From NCBI RefSeq assembly GCF_029080175.1, contig NZ_JARFJC010000026.1: a stretch of DNA of 64,000 bases. One strand, written 5' to 3'. Of this stretch, positions 16,088-25,960 are shown piece after piece. Every line of letters begins with the position of its first letter. The stretch's first letter is position 1. Origin of the DNA: Luteipulveratus flavus (GTDB lineage: Bacteria > Actinomycetota > Actinomycetes > Actinomycetales > Dermatophilaceae). Both the position numbers and the translations under genes were made by a program. The notes under the pieces were generated by a model. The model had not been told where the DNA came from, ran no database searches, and was given only the letters and a program-made list of their open reading frames with translations.

Positions 16088-18601
16088 TCACCGACCGGCG
16101 GTCGCCGTCCGTCCATACGTGGTGGTCCGCTCACGCACGCCCCGGCCGATGCCGTCCGCGATGGCGCGCAGCTCGGCCACCGTCTTGGCGGACCCGTGCT
16201 CCGACCCGGCCATCCGGCTGATCGTCTCCTCCATCAGGGTGCCGCCCACGTCGTTGGCGCCGCCGCGCAGCATCAGCCGGGTGCCCTCGACGCCGAGCTT
16301 GACCCAGGACGTCTGGATGTTCGGGATCCGTCCGTGCAGCATCAGCCGGGCGACCGCGTGCACGGCGCGGTTGTCCCGCATCGTCGGGCCGGGACGGGCC
16401 AGCCCGGCCAGGTAGACCGGCGCGTTGTGGTGCACGAACGGCAGCGGCACGAACTCGGTGAAGCCGCCGGTCTCGTCCTGCAACCGGGTCAGGGTGCGCA
16501 GGTGCCCGATCCAGTGCCGCGGGTGGTCGACGTGGCCGTACATCATCGTGGAGCTGCTGGGCAGCCCGACCTCGTGCGCGGTGCGGACGACCTCCAGCCA
16601 CTGCGACGCCGGCAGCTTGCCCTTGGTGAGCACCCAGCGGACCTCGTCGTCGAGGATCTCGGCGGCGGTCCCGGGGATCGAGCCGAGACCTGCGTCGCGC
16701 ACCTCCTCCAGCCACTGCCGTACGGGCACGCCCGCCTTGGCCGCGGCCGTTGCGATCTCCATGGGCGAGAACGCGTGCACGTGGATGCCGGGCGCCGCGT
16801 CGGTCACCGCGCGCACGATGTCGACGTACGCGCTCCGCCCGAGTGAGGGGTCGATGCCGCCCTGAAGGCAGACCTCCGTGGCGCCGAGCGCCTGCGCCTC
16901 GGCCGCCCGCTCCCCGATCTGCTCCAGCGACAGCGTGAAGGCGTCGGCGTCGGTGCGCCGCTGCGCGAACGCGCAGAACCGGCAGCCGACGTAGCAGACG
17001 TTGGTGAAGTTGATGTTGCGGTTGACGACGTAGGTGACGTCGTCCCCGACGACGTCCCGCCGGAGGTCGTCCGCGAGCCGGCACACGGCGTCCAGGTCGT
17101 CGCCGTCGCTGGTGATCAGGGCCAGGTAGTCGGCGTCGGACAGGCCCGCCGGGTCGTCCTCCGCGCGCGACAGGGCCTCCCGCACGTGAGAACCCGGTCG
17201 TTGTGGTGTCGAGTCGACGCGGTGGGCGACCTGCGCCCAGTCGCCGTACACCTCGTCGAAGTCGCTGCGCCGGTCGTCGGTACGCCCCTGGGTGTCGACC
17301 TCGCGGTGCAGGTCCACCCGGCCGGTGCCGGCTCCGTGCGCGGCGAGACCGCCGTCCGGCTCCTGCCAGGGTCGGCCGACCGCCGGTGCGGCTTCGTCGG
17401 CGAGCCCGGTCGCGAGGTCGCACAGCGCCCGTACGTGCTCGTGCAGCCGCGGGTCGATCCACGGCTCGTCGCGCTCCAGCGCGCCCAGGACGTACCGAGG
17501 ATGCGCGGTCAGCCGCTCGGCCAGCCGCAGGCCCGACTCCGCGGTCCAGCGGCTCAACTCCTCGACCTGCGGCCAGGGACGCTCGGGGTTCACGTGGTCC
17601 GGCGTCACCGGTGACACGCCGCCCCAGTCGTCCACGCCGGCGGCGAGCAGGCGCGGGATCTGCTGGGGCGCGGAGAGATTCGGGGGTGCCTGCACGCTGA
17701 CGGACGGGCCGAGCAGGAGGCGGGTCACCGCGATCGTGGCGAGGTACTCCTCTTCCCCCACGTCCGGGGTGGCCCGCATCGCCGTGTCGTCCTTGGCGCG
17801 GAAGTTCTGCACGATGCACTCCTGCACGGCGCCGTACTCTCGCGCCACGCGCCGGATCGCCAGGATGCTGTCGAGCCGGTCCTGCACCGTCTCCCCGATG
17901 CCGACGAGCAGGCCGGTGGTGAACGGCACGCCCAGCCGGCCGGCGTCCTCCAGCACCCGCAGGCGGACGGCCGGGTCCTTGTCCGGGGAGCCGTAGTGCG
18001 CACCTCCCGGCTCGGTGAACAGCGCCGTCGAGGTCGTCTCCAGCATCATGCCCATCGACGGAGCCACCGGCTTGAGCCGCTGCAGGTCCGACCACGACAT
18101 GACGCCCGGGTTGAGGTGGGGCAGCAGCCCGGTCTCCTCCAGCACCCGGACGGCCATCGCCCGCACGTACGCGATCGTGTCGTCGTAGCCGTGCGCGTCC
18201 AGCCACTCGCGGGCGGCCGGCCAGCGGTCCTCCGGTCGGTCCCCGAGGGTGAAGAGCGCCTCCTTGCAGCCCTGGGCCGCACCGTCGCGCGCGATCTGCA
18301 GGACCTCGTCCGGCGAGAGGAACGCCGCGGGCAGCCGATGGGGCACCGTCGCGAACGTGCAGTAGTGGCAACGGTCCCGGCACAGGCGCGTGAGCGGGAT
18401 GAACACCTTGCGCGAGTACGTGACGACCTGCGGGCGGCCCGCCCGCAGCATCGCCGCGTCCCGCACCCGGGTGGCCGGGGCGAGGAGGGCGTCGAGGTCC
18501 TCACCCCGTGCCCCGAGGAGCACCAGCGCCTCGCTCTCGCTCAGCGTCTTGCCGTCTCGCGCGCGGGCCAGGGACCGTCGCATCTCGCTGGAAGAGGTCA
18601 C
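16088..18601 (-). CDS. fbiC: FO synthase, fused CofG-CofH
   Basis: It builds the deazaflavin FO, the chromophore of coenzyme F420, from tyrosine and 5-amino-6-ribitylaminouracil. The 837-residue protein has two radical-SAM domains, as in actinobacterial FbiC: the first with CRDRCHYC near residue 75 (CofG half), the second with CYVGCRFC near residue 545 (CofH half). The start is GTG at 18601, 10 bp behind ribH. Its second substrate is a riboflavin-pathway intermediate, so the position at the end of the rib genes makes metabolic sense. It implies F420-dependent enzymes elsewhere in the genome. Confidence 0.97.
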   Translation of the reverse strand: MTSSSEMRRSLARARDGKTLSESEALVLLGARGEDLDALLAPATRVRDAAMLRAGRPQVVTYSRKVFIPLTRLCRDRCHYCTFATVPHRLPAAFLSPDEVLQIARDGAAQGCKEALFTLGDRPEDRWPAAREWLDAHGYDDTIAYVRAMAVRVLEETGLLPHLNPGVMSWSDLQRLKPVAPSMGMMLETTSTALFTEPGGAHYGSPDKDPAVRLRVLEDAGRLGVPFTTGLLVGIGETVQDRLDSILAIRRVAREYGAVQECIVQNFRAKDDTAMRATPDVGEEEYLATIAVTRLLLGPSVSVQAPPNLSAPQQIPRLLAAGVDDWGGVSPVTPDHVNPERPWPQVEELSRWTAESGLRLAERLTAHPRYVLGALERDEPWIDPRLHEHVRALCDLATGLADEAAPAVGRPWQEPDGGLAAHGAGTGRVDLHREVDTQGRTDDRRSDFDEVYGDWAQVAHRVDSTPQRPGSHVREALSRAEDDPAGLSDADYLALITSDGDDLDAVCRLADDLRRDVVGDDVTYVVNRNINFTNVCYVGCRFCAFAQRRTDADAFTLSLEQIGERAAEAQALGATEVCLQGGIDPSLGRSAYVDIVRAVTDAAPGIHVHAFSPMEIATAAAKAGVPVRQWLEEVRDAGLGSIPGTAAEILDDEVRWVLTKGKLPASQWLEVVRTAHEVGLPSSSTMMYGHVDHPRHWIGHLRTLTRLQDETGGFTEFVPLPFVHHNAPVYLAGLARPGPTMRDNRAVHAVARLMLHGRIPNIQTSWVKLGVEGTRLMLRGGANDVGGTLMEETISRMAGSEHGSAKTVAELRAIADGIGRGVRERTTTYGRTATAGR

Positions 18602-18611
18602 CCGCCGCAGG

Positions 18612-19081
18612 CTACGTCAGGCCCCTCAGGGTCGCAGCGGTCGCCACCGCGGCGGTCGCGGCCTCGTGGCCCTTGTCCTCGACCGAGCCCTCGAGCCCGG
18701 CCCGGTCGAGCGCCTGCTGCTCGGTGTCGCAGGTGAGCAGCCCGAACCCGACGGGCGTGCCGGTCCGCACCGACACCTCCGACAGGGCGGACGTCGCCGC
18801 CTGGCAGACGTAGTCGAAGTGGGGCGTGCCGCCGCGGATCACGACCCCGAGGGCGACGACCGCGTCGTACGCCGGCGCGAGCCGGGCGCACGCGACGCCG
18901 AGCTCGAAGCTGCCGGGGACGCGGACTACGGTCACCTGCGCGTCGGCGATCCCGGCGTCGGCGAGGGCCCGGCGTGCGCCGTCCAGCAGACCGTCCATGA
19001 CGGTCGTGTGCCAGGAGGCGGCCACCACGGCGACCTTCAGCTCCGGTGCGGCGACGGACAGGGTCGGCGCTCCAGCACCGC

Positions 19082-19085
<4 letters not shown>
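18612..19085 (-). CDS. ribH: 6,7-dimethyl-8-ribityllumazine synthase
   Basis: It joins 5-amino-6-ribitylaminouracil and dihydroxybutanone phosphate to form lumazine, the penultimate riboflavin step. The 157-residue protein has the expected blocks: AASWHTTV, VPGSFELG, ALGVVIRGGTPHFDYVC (catalytic His region) and FGLLTCDTEQQALDRAG. The ATG overlaps the ribBA stop by 4 nt. Confidence 0.97.
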
Positions 19086-20292
<1,207 letters not shown>

Positions 20293-20296
<4 letters not shown>

Positions 20297-20997
20297 GACG
20301 GCGCTCCGACCGGCTCGGCCGAGTCCGCCCGCTCGGCGCTGCGCGACACCCGCAGCCACACGACGAAGCCGTAGATCACCAGGGCCGAGTAGACGGCGTA
20401 CAGCACGGCGGAGGGGTAGAACTTGGAGTGGATCAGCAGCGGGATCCCGACCAGGTCGACGCCGATCCAGGCCAGCCAGAAGTCGTTCCAGCCCCGCGCC
20501 ATCGCGTACGTCGCGACCATCGAACCGACGAAGATCCAGGCGTCGGCCCAGTAGTACCAGCGCGGAGCCGGCCAGCCGGCGCCGATGCTGGCGAAGATCC
20601 ACTGGCTCACCAGGACGCCCGCGACCCACACGGCGAGGTACGCGGCGCGCTCGCCCGCGGTCGCCCACCGCGGGGTGATCGCCGGGGCGTCCTTGCCACG
20701 CAGCCGGCGCGACTGGTTCCAGCGCCACCAGCCGTACACCGAGGTGACGATGAAGAAGATCTGCCGGGCGGCCTGCCCGAACAGCGTCTCGCCCTGCGGG
20801 TTGGAGAAGGCGACGCCGAAGAAGACGGTGAACAGCAGCGCGTTGCCGACGATGCCGACCGGCCACGCCCACACCCGGCGGCGCAGGCCGCCGACGGCCG
20901 AGGCGAAGCCGAAGGCGTTGCCGATGATCTCGCGCCACAGGATGTGCTGCTCCCCGATGGTCAGCTGTGCCTCGAAGAGGTGCTCGAGCACGTTCAC
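20293..20997 (-). CDS. ribM: PnuC-family vitamin transporter, probably riboflavin importer RibM
   Basis: A 234-residue membrane protein of the PnuC fold with about seven or eight helices. Segments such as WREIIGNAFGFAS, WPVGIVGNALLFTVFF, YGWWRW and a C-terminal YAVYSALVIYGFVVWLR are typical. PnuC proteins take up nicotinamide riboside, but homologues lying in FMN-riboswitch-controlled rib operons of Gram-positives (RibM/PnuX) carry riboflavin. The context here, between ribE and ribBA with 4-nt overlaps on both sides, favours RibM. Specificity cannot be proven from sequence. The GTG start at 20997 overlaps the ribE stop. Confidence 0.88.
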
Positions 20998-21605
20998 GCG
21001 AGGGCTCCTTCCCGGGTGCCGGGCGTCATCAGGCGCTCGACGTACTTGGCGATGACGTCCACCTCGAGGTTGACCGGGTCGCCGACCTGCTTGCGGCCCA
21101 GCGTCGTCAGCTCGAGCGTGGTGGGGATGAGGGAGACGGCGAACCGGTCGTGCGCGACGGAGGAGACGGTCAGCGAGATGCCGTCGACCGTGATCGAGCC
21201 CTTCTCGACGACGTAGCGCGCCAGCTCCGGCGGCAGCTCGAACGTCACGACCTCCCACCGGTCCCCCGGCTCCCGGTCGAGGATGCGGGCGGTGCCGTCG
21301 ACGTGACCCTGCACGACGTGACCGCCGAAGCGGCCGTCCGCGGGCATGGCGCGCTCGAGGTTGACGCGGTCCCCGACCTCCAGGGCGCCGAGGGAGCTGC
21401 GCCGCAGGGTCTCGGCCATCACGTCGACCTCGAAGACCTCGTCCGCGACACGCACGACCGTGAGGCACACCCCGTTGACCGAGATGGACGCACCGTGGAC
21501 GGCGTCGGTCGTGACCTGCGCGCCCCGCAGCGCCAGCACCGCGGAGTCCGCGCCTGGCTCGATGCGCTCGACGGTGCCGAGCTCCTCGACGATTCCGGTG
21601 AACAT
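20994..21605 (-). CDS. ribE: Riboflavin synthase alpha chain
   Basis: It dismutates two lumazine molecules to riboflavin and the ribitylaminouracil precursor. The 203-residue protein shows the internal duplication of the family: MFTGIVEELG at the start, ISVNGVCLTV in the first lumazine-binding repeat, GGHVVQGHVDGT at the junction and ITVDGISLTV in the second repeat. The ATG overlaps the ribD stop by one base (TGATG). Also called ribC in some organisms. Confidence 0.97.
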   Translation of the reverse strand: MFTGIVEELGTVERIEPGADSAVLALRGAQVTTDAVHGASISVNGVCLTVVRVADEVFEVDVMAETLRRSSLGALEVGDRVNLERAMPADGRFGGHVVQGHVDGTARILDREPGDRWEVVTFELPPELARYVVEKGSITVDGISLTVSSVAHDRFAVSLIPTTLELTTLGRKQVGDPVNLEVDVIAKYVERLMTPGTREGALA

Positions 21606-22639
21606 CAGCGAACTCCTTCGACGGGTCGCGGCCGCAGGCGCAGCCGGACGTCCTGGTCGAGCCGCTCGACGTCGAGCAGCTCGAGGTGGTGGGCGGCGGC
21701 CAGGGTGGGCACGCCGAGAGAGGCGACGAGCGAGGGGCCGGCGCCGAGGAGGGTGGGAGCGAGGTAGACGAGCACCTCGTCGACGAGGCCGGCGCTCAGG
21801 AACGCGGCGGCCACGACCGGGCCGCCTTCGAGCCACAGGTGACGAATCTGCCGGTCGTGCAGGGTCTTCAGCACGACGGCGGGGTCACGCGTGCGCGCGT
21901 GCCACAGGTCGCCCGGCCCGCGGACGCGCGCGGCGGCGGGGACGTCCCGCTCCCCCATCACCACCCGCACCGGCTGCCGGTCGGCCGGGCGGTCGGCTGA
22001 GTCCCGCACCGTCAGGGCGGGGTCGTCGGCCAGCACGGTGCCCGTACCGACGAGGATCGCCCCGGCGCTCGCACGGCGCCGGTGGACGTCGGCTCGCGAC
22101 GCCGCGCCGGTGATCCAGCGACTGGTCCCGTCGGCGGCGGCGACCCGTCCGTCGAGGGTGGCGCCGACCTTCCAGGTGACGAAGGGACGCTCGTGACGGA
22201 CCGAGAAGGCCCAGTGCTCGTTGAGCTCCTCGGCTCCGGTACCCGGCACCGGGCCGCTCACCTCGACCCCGAGGTCGCTCAGTCGGGCTGCGCCGCCCCG
22301 CGCATCGGGGTTCGCGTCCGGCGCGGCGTAGACGACCCGGGCGACACCGGCGGTGCGCAGCGCGTCGACGCACGGCGGGGTGCGGCCCTGGTGGGCGCAG
22401 GGCTCGAGGCTGACGTACGCGGTGCCACCGCGCGCCCGCTCGCCGGAGGCTCGCAGGGCCATCACCTCGGCGTGCGGCGTGCCGGCGCCCTCGTGCCAGC
22501 CCTCGCCGGCGACCGTGCCGTCGCTCGCGAGGACCACTGCACCGACGCGGGGATTCGCATCGGCGGCAGGGCCGCGCGTCGCCAGCTCGACGGCGCGCGC
22601 GAGCAGCGCCGCGTCCTGGCGCTGCATCTGCGGGACCAT
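21605..22639 (-). CDS. ribD: Bifunctional pyrimidine deaminase/reductase
   Basis: It carries out the deamination and side-chain reduction that follow GTP cyclohydrolase II. The 344-residue protein has an N-terminal deaminase domain with zinc ligands in HAEVMAL and PCAHQGRTPPC and a C-terminal reductase domain with TLDGRVAAADGTSRWI and LWLEGGPVVAAAFL. The ATG at 22639 has GAGGGAG 9 nt upstream; the frame stays open further upstream through the riboswitch, so an automatic longer start would be wrong. First gene behind the FMN riboswitch. Confidence 0.96.
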   Translation of the reverse strand: MVPQMQRQDAALLARAVELATRGPAADANPRVGAVVLASDGTVAGEGWHEGAGTPHAEVMALRASGERARGGTAYVSLEPCAHQGRTPPCVDALRTAGVARVVYAAPDANPDARGGAARLSDLGVEVSGPVPGTGAEELNEHWAFSVRHERPFVTWKVGATLDGRVAAADGTSRWITGAASRADVHRRRASAGAILVGTGTVLADDPALTVRDSADRPADRQPVRVVMGERDVPAAARVRGPGDLWHARTRDPAVVLKTLHDRQIRHLWLEGGPVVAAAFLSAGLVDEVLVYLAPTLLGAGPSLVASLGVPTLAAAHHLELLDVERLDQDVRLRLRPRPVEGVR

Positions 22640-22703
22640 CCGGGTCCACTCCCTCTCGCTCGCAATCGGGCGAGCCCCGGGGTGGACGAGTGACGTGCGA
22701 GGG

Positions 22704-22747
22704 TCGGGACAGCCCGAGCCTTCGCCAGGTCGCGACACCTCGCGACC
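22704..22747 (-). promoter_or_regulatory. Two leader hairpins between the FMN riboswitch and ribD
   Basis: Between the aptamer and the ribD start there is a perfect 8-bp stem with a 4-nt loop (22728-22747, GGTCGCGA arms) and a 5-bp stem (22704-22717). A further short stem formed by CTCGC/GCGAG lies just before the GAGGGAG ribosome-binding site. No T run follows, so control is more likely at translation initiation or by Rho than by intrinsic termination. Pairings are seen; the mechanism is inferred. Confidence 0.5.
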
Positions 22748-22786
22748 GGACATCACCGGCAGACGGACGTCGAGAGGACGCCCGTC

Positions 22787-22916
22787 ACGTGCGCCTCCCA
22801 TCCGGACTTTCACCGTCGGTCCTGGAGTTCCACCAGGTCAACCGCCCACCTGTAAGAGGCGTGCGGGTCGCGGACTGTCACCGCCGGCTCGGAATTACAC
22901 CGACCCCGGAGCACGT
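22787..22916 (-). ncRNA. FMN riboswitch (RFN element)
   Basis: The minus strand carries the RFN consensus in order: GGTCGGTGTAATTCC, GAGCCGGCGGTGACAGTCC, CGACCCG, GTTGACCTGGTGGAACTCC, GACCGACGGTGAAAGTCC and GGATGGGAG. The closing stem P1 pairs ACGTGC (22911-22916) with GCACGT (22787-22792). FMN binding should lower expression of ribD and the genes behind it. The distance of about 150 nt to the ribD ATG leaves room for an expression platform. Confidence 0.97.
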
Positions 22917-23101
22917 ACTGCTACCCCCCAGTATGCACCTGCGTGACACGTGCTCTCCACCGCGAGCGGCCGGGGGCGAAATTCCGTTGATCGCGCGGGC
23001 TCCCGGTGCCAGGGTCCTGGTCATGGAGCAGTGAGCCGTCCCGTCCCCCTCACCACGCCGACTCGGCAGGCGCCGCAGTCGGCCTTCGACCGGATGTGCC
23101 C

Positions 23102-24136
23102 ATGCCTACCTCCATCTCCTCGCGCGCCGAGCGCGACCGCCCGGACCGCCGGGCCTTCGTCACGTTCCTGATGTTCAACGACAGCTACCTGCCCGGCTGC
23201 CTGATGACCGCGTACGGCCTGCGGCGCCAGGGCAGCCGCTCCGACCGGGTGTGCCTGGTCACCGAGGAGGTGTCCGACAGCGCCCGCGTCGCGTTGAGCG
23301 TCCTCTACGACACGGTGCTGCAGGTCGACAAGATCCCCGTCCCGGCCGAACCGGGCAGGTCGTCGCCCGGAGCAGGCCGCACCGGCTCCGCCCGCGTTCG
23401 CGCCGCCGCACTCACCCGCTTCGCCGCCCTCCGGCTCGGCCCTGACGGGGACCTCGGCTGCGCGTACGACACGATCGTCAGCCTCGACGCGGACCTCCTG
23501 CCCGTCCGCGACTTCGAGCGGCTGTGGGACGTCCCGGCGCCCGCGGGCATCGTGAACGAGCACCGCCACCATATGGCGGAGATCGACGCGCACGGCCGCC
23601 TCGTACCCCGACGGGACGCGGCGCGGACCGGCGAGTGGGTCTGGCACGATGTCTACCGGGACGTGTGTCCGCCGGGATCTCCGGTACCGCGGGAGATCAC
23701 CGACCGGGTCGCCCAGGATCCCGGGAACTACGGCATCAACGCCTCCCTGCTCGTGCTCGAGCCGTCGCAGTCCACCTTCGAGGACTTCATGCGGTGGGTG
23801 GGGCGGGGCCCGGTGCGCGAGCTGGTGTGCGACCGCTGGGCCTGGACCGACCAGCAGGCGGCCACCCTCTACTGGTCCGGCCGCTGGACGAGCCTCGATC
23901 CGCGCTACTCGCTCTTCTACGGGTACCCGTCGGTCGAGCTCGGCCGCGGCCTGCACTTCGCCGGGGTGAAGCCCTGGTCGTGGCGCAAGAAGGGCTTCGC
24001 CCGCCGCATCCAGCGCTTCCCCGACTACGCGCTGTGGAGCCGGCAGTTCCTGCGGCTGATGAGCGAGCTGCCCGAGCTGCGCCGCCTCGGGGGCCTGCGC
24101 CGGCTCGAGCAGGCGACCCGTGAGGTGCTGCGCTGA
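23102..24136 (+). CDS. GT8-like glycosyltransferase
   Basis: A 344-residue protein resembling the glycogenin-like GT8 fold: N-terminal FVTFLMFNDSYLPGCLMTAYGLR, DxD-type metal-binding motif in SLDADLLPVRDF, NYGINASLLVLEP, DQQAATL, and the C-terminal LHFAGVKPW, matching the HxxGxxKPW signature. The donor is probably a nucleotide sugar; the acceptor is unknown. Translation is placed at ATG 23102. Its stop overlaps the glf start by one base, so it is probably coupled to galactofuranose metabolism. It is divergent from the rib operon. Confidence 0.85.
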   Translation: MPTSISSRAERDRPDRRAFVTFLMFNDSYLPGCLMTAYGLRRQGSRSDRVCLVTEEVSDSARVALSVLYDTVLQVDKIPVPAEPGRSSPGAGRTGSARVRAAALTRFAALRLGPDGDLGCAYDTIVSLDADLLPVRDFERLWDVPAPAGIVNEHRHHMAEIDAHGRLVPRRDAARTGEWVWHDVYRDVCPPGSPVPREITDRVAQDPGNYGINASLLVLEPSQSTFEDFMRWVGRGPVRELVCDRWAWTDQQAATLYWSGRWTSLDPRYSLFYGYPSVELGRGLHFAGVKPWSWRKKGFARRIQRFPDYALWSRQFLRLMSELPELRRLGGLRRLEQATREVLR

Positions 24137-25269
24137 TGGACGTCGACCTGGTCGTCGTGGGTGCCGGCCTGTTCGGCCTGACGGTCGCCGAGCGGATGGC
24201 CGTCCAGCGGGGCCGGCGCGTCCTGCTCGTCGACCGCCGTCCGGTCATCGGCGGCAACTGCTTCAGCGAGGTGGACGCCGCCACCGGCATCGAGGTGCAC
24301 CGGTACGGCACGCACGTGTTCCACACCTCCAACGAACGGGTGTGGGCCTACGTCAACCGGTTCACCCGCTTCACGGCGTACCGGCACCGCGTCCGGACCG
24401 TGCACCGCGGCGAGGTCTTCCCCATGCCGGTCAACCTGGCCACGATCAACCAGTTCTTCCGCACCGCCCTGCGCCCGGACGACGCCCGCGCGCTGATCCG
24501 AGCGCAGGCGGGGGCGTCCGACCCGGCGGCCGCGCGCGACCTGGAGACGCGCGCCATCGCCCTGCTCGGCCGCCCGCTGTACGAGGCGTTCGTCCGCGAC
24601 TACACGGCCAAGCAGTGGCGGACCGATCCACGGCTGCTGCCGGCGTCGGTGCTCAGCCGGCTGCCGCTGCGCTTCGACTACGAGGACTGCTACTTCGAGG
24701 ACCGCTACCAGGGGGTTCCCGTCGACGGGTACACCGCGTGGGCGGAGCGGATGGTCGACGACCCGCGCATCGAGGTCCGGCTCGGCACCGACTTCCTGGA
24801 CCCCACCCAGCCGGTCAGCAGGGCGGCGGTCGCCGGGCGGGTCCCGGTCGTCTACACCGGGCCCCTGGACGCGTACTTCGACCACGCCGAGGGCGAGCTG
24901 TCCTGGCGGACGCTCGACCTGGAGTTCGAGGTGCACCCGGTCGGGGACTTCCAGGGGACGAGCGTCATGAACTATGCCGACGCGGATGCGGCGTTCACCC
25001 GGATCCACGAGTTCCGCCACCTGCACCCCGAGCGGTCCTACCCACGGGACCGCACCGTCATCGCGCGCGAGTTCTCCCGGCGGGCGACGCGTGCGGACGA
25101 GCCGTACTACCCGGTGAGCTCGACGGCAGACCGCGCCGCGCTGCTGCGCTACCGGGCCGCCGCTCGAGCCGAGCCCGGGGTCACCTTCGGCGGACGGCTC
25201 GGTTCCTACCAGTACCTCGACATGCACATGGCGATCGCGTCCGCGCTGACCCTGGTCGACCGTCTGTAG
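24136..25269 (+). CDS. glf: UDP-galactopyranose mutase
   Basis: This flavoenzyme interconverts UDP-galactopyranose and UDP-galactofuranose for cell-envelope glycans. The 377-residue protein has the FAD-binding start VVVGAGLFGLTVAER and GGNCFSE, the active-site segment VHRYGTHVFHTSNERVW, YTAKQWRTDP and the C-terminal FAD-contact segment LGSYQYLDMHMAIASAL. Paired with the GT8-like gene it suggests galactofuranose in a surface polysaccharide. Confidence 0.96.
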   Translation: MDVDLVVVGAGLFGLTVAERMAVQRGRRVLLVDRRPVIGGNCFSEVDAATGIEVHRYGTHVFHTSNERVWAYVNRFTRFTAYRHRVRTVHRGEVFPMPVNLATINQFFRTALRPDDARALIRAQAGASDPAAARDLETRAIALLGRPLYEAFVRDYTAKQWRTDPRLLPASVLSRLPLRFDYEDCYFEDRYQGVPVDGYTAWAERMVDDPRIEVRLGTDFLDPTQPVSRAAVAGRVPVVYTGPLDAYFDHAEGELSWRTLDLEFEVHPVGDFQGTSVMNYADADAAFTRIHEFRHLHPERSYPRDRTVIAREFSRRATRADEPYYPVSSTADRAALLRYRAAARAEPGVTFGGRLGSYQYLDMHMAIASALTLVDRL

Positions 25270-25279
25270 ACGGCCGCCG

Positions 25280-25960
25280 TCAGTGGGTGTGGCTCCGGGC
25301 CAGCTCCCGCAGCCGGTCCACGGCAGCCGCCGCGTCGTCGGCGCCGTAGACCGCCGACCCCGCTACGAACACGTCCGCGCCGGCCTCGGCGCACTGCTCG
25401 ATGGTCGATGCGGACACCCCGCCGTCGACCTGGATCCAGATCTCGCCACCGTGCCGCCGGACGGCCTCGCGCACCTGCCTGACCTTGGGCATCTGGTCGG
25501 CCATGAACGACTGGCCGCCGAACCCGGGCTCCACCGTCATGACCAGCACCATGTCCAGCTCGGGCAGAAGGTCCTCGTACGGCGCGAACGGCGTCCCCGG
25601 CTTGAGCGCCATGGCCGCCCGCGCACCGGCCGACCGCAGCGCTCGCGCCAGCCGTACGGGGTCCTGCGCGGCCTCGACGTGGAAGGTGACCGAGCCCGCC
25701 CCGGCCTCGGCGTACGAGGGCGCCCACCGGTCGGGGTCCTCGATCATCAGGTGGCAGTCCAGCGGGATCGGGCTGACCTTCCGCAGCGCCTCGACGACAG
25801 GGAGGCCCAGCGTGAGGTTCGGGACGAAGTGGGCGTCCATCACGTCGACGTGGGCCCAGTCGGCGTTGCCGATCCGGTCGAGCTCACGCTCGAGGTTGGC
25901 GAAGTCGGCCGACAGGATGCTCGGCGAGATCTGCAGCAACGGGGAGGTCCCTTCGGTCAC
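25280..25960 (-). CDS. rpe: Ribulose-phosphate 3-epimerase
   Basis: It interconverts ribulose 5-phosphate and xylulose 5-phosphate in the pentose phosphate pathway. The 226-residue TIM barrel shows SPSILSADFANL, HVDVMDAHFVPN (metal His and Asp), LDCHLMIEDP, LVMTVEPGFGGQSF and VDGGV. The GTG at 25960 overlaps the rsmB stop (GTGA) and is my chosen start; a TTG at 25939 is an alternative. It is the last gene of the def-fmt-rsmB-rpe run and converges with glf. Confidence 0.96.
   Translation of the reverse strand: MTEGTSPLLQISPSILSADFANLERELDRIGNADWAHVDVMDAHFVPNLTLGLPVVEALRKVSPIPLDCHLMIEDPDRWAPSYAEAGAGSVTFHVEAAQDPVRLARALRSAGARAAMALKPGTPFAPYEDLLPELDMVLVMTVEPGFGGQSFMADQMPKVRQVREAVRRHGGEIWIQVDGGVSASTIEQCAEAGADVFVAGSAVYGADDAAAAVDRLRELARSHTH

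Noticed and set aside
22639..22813. ribD start at 22813, 58 codons upstream
   Set aside because: The extension is translated from the 3' part of the riboswitch and its leader, has no conserved residues, and the ATG at 22639 has a good ribosome-binding site.
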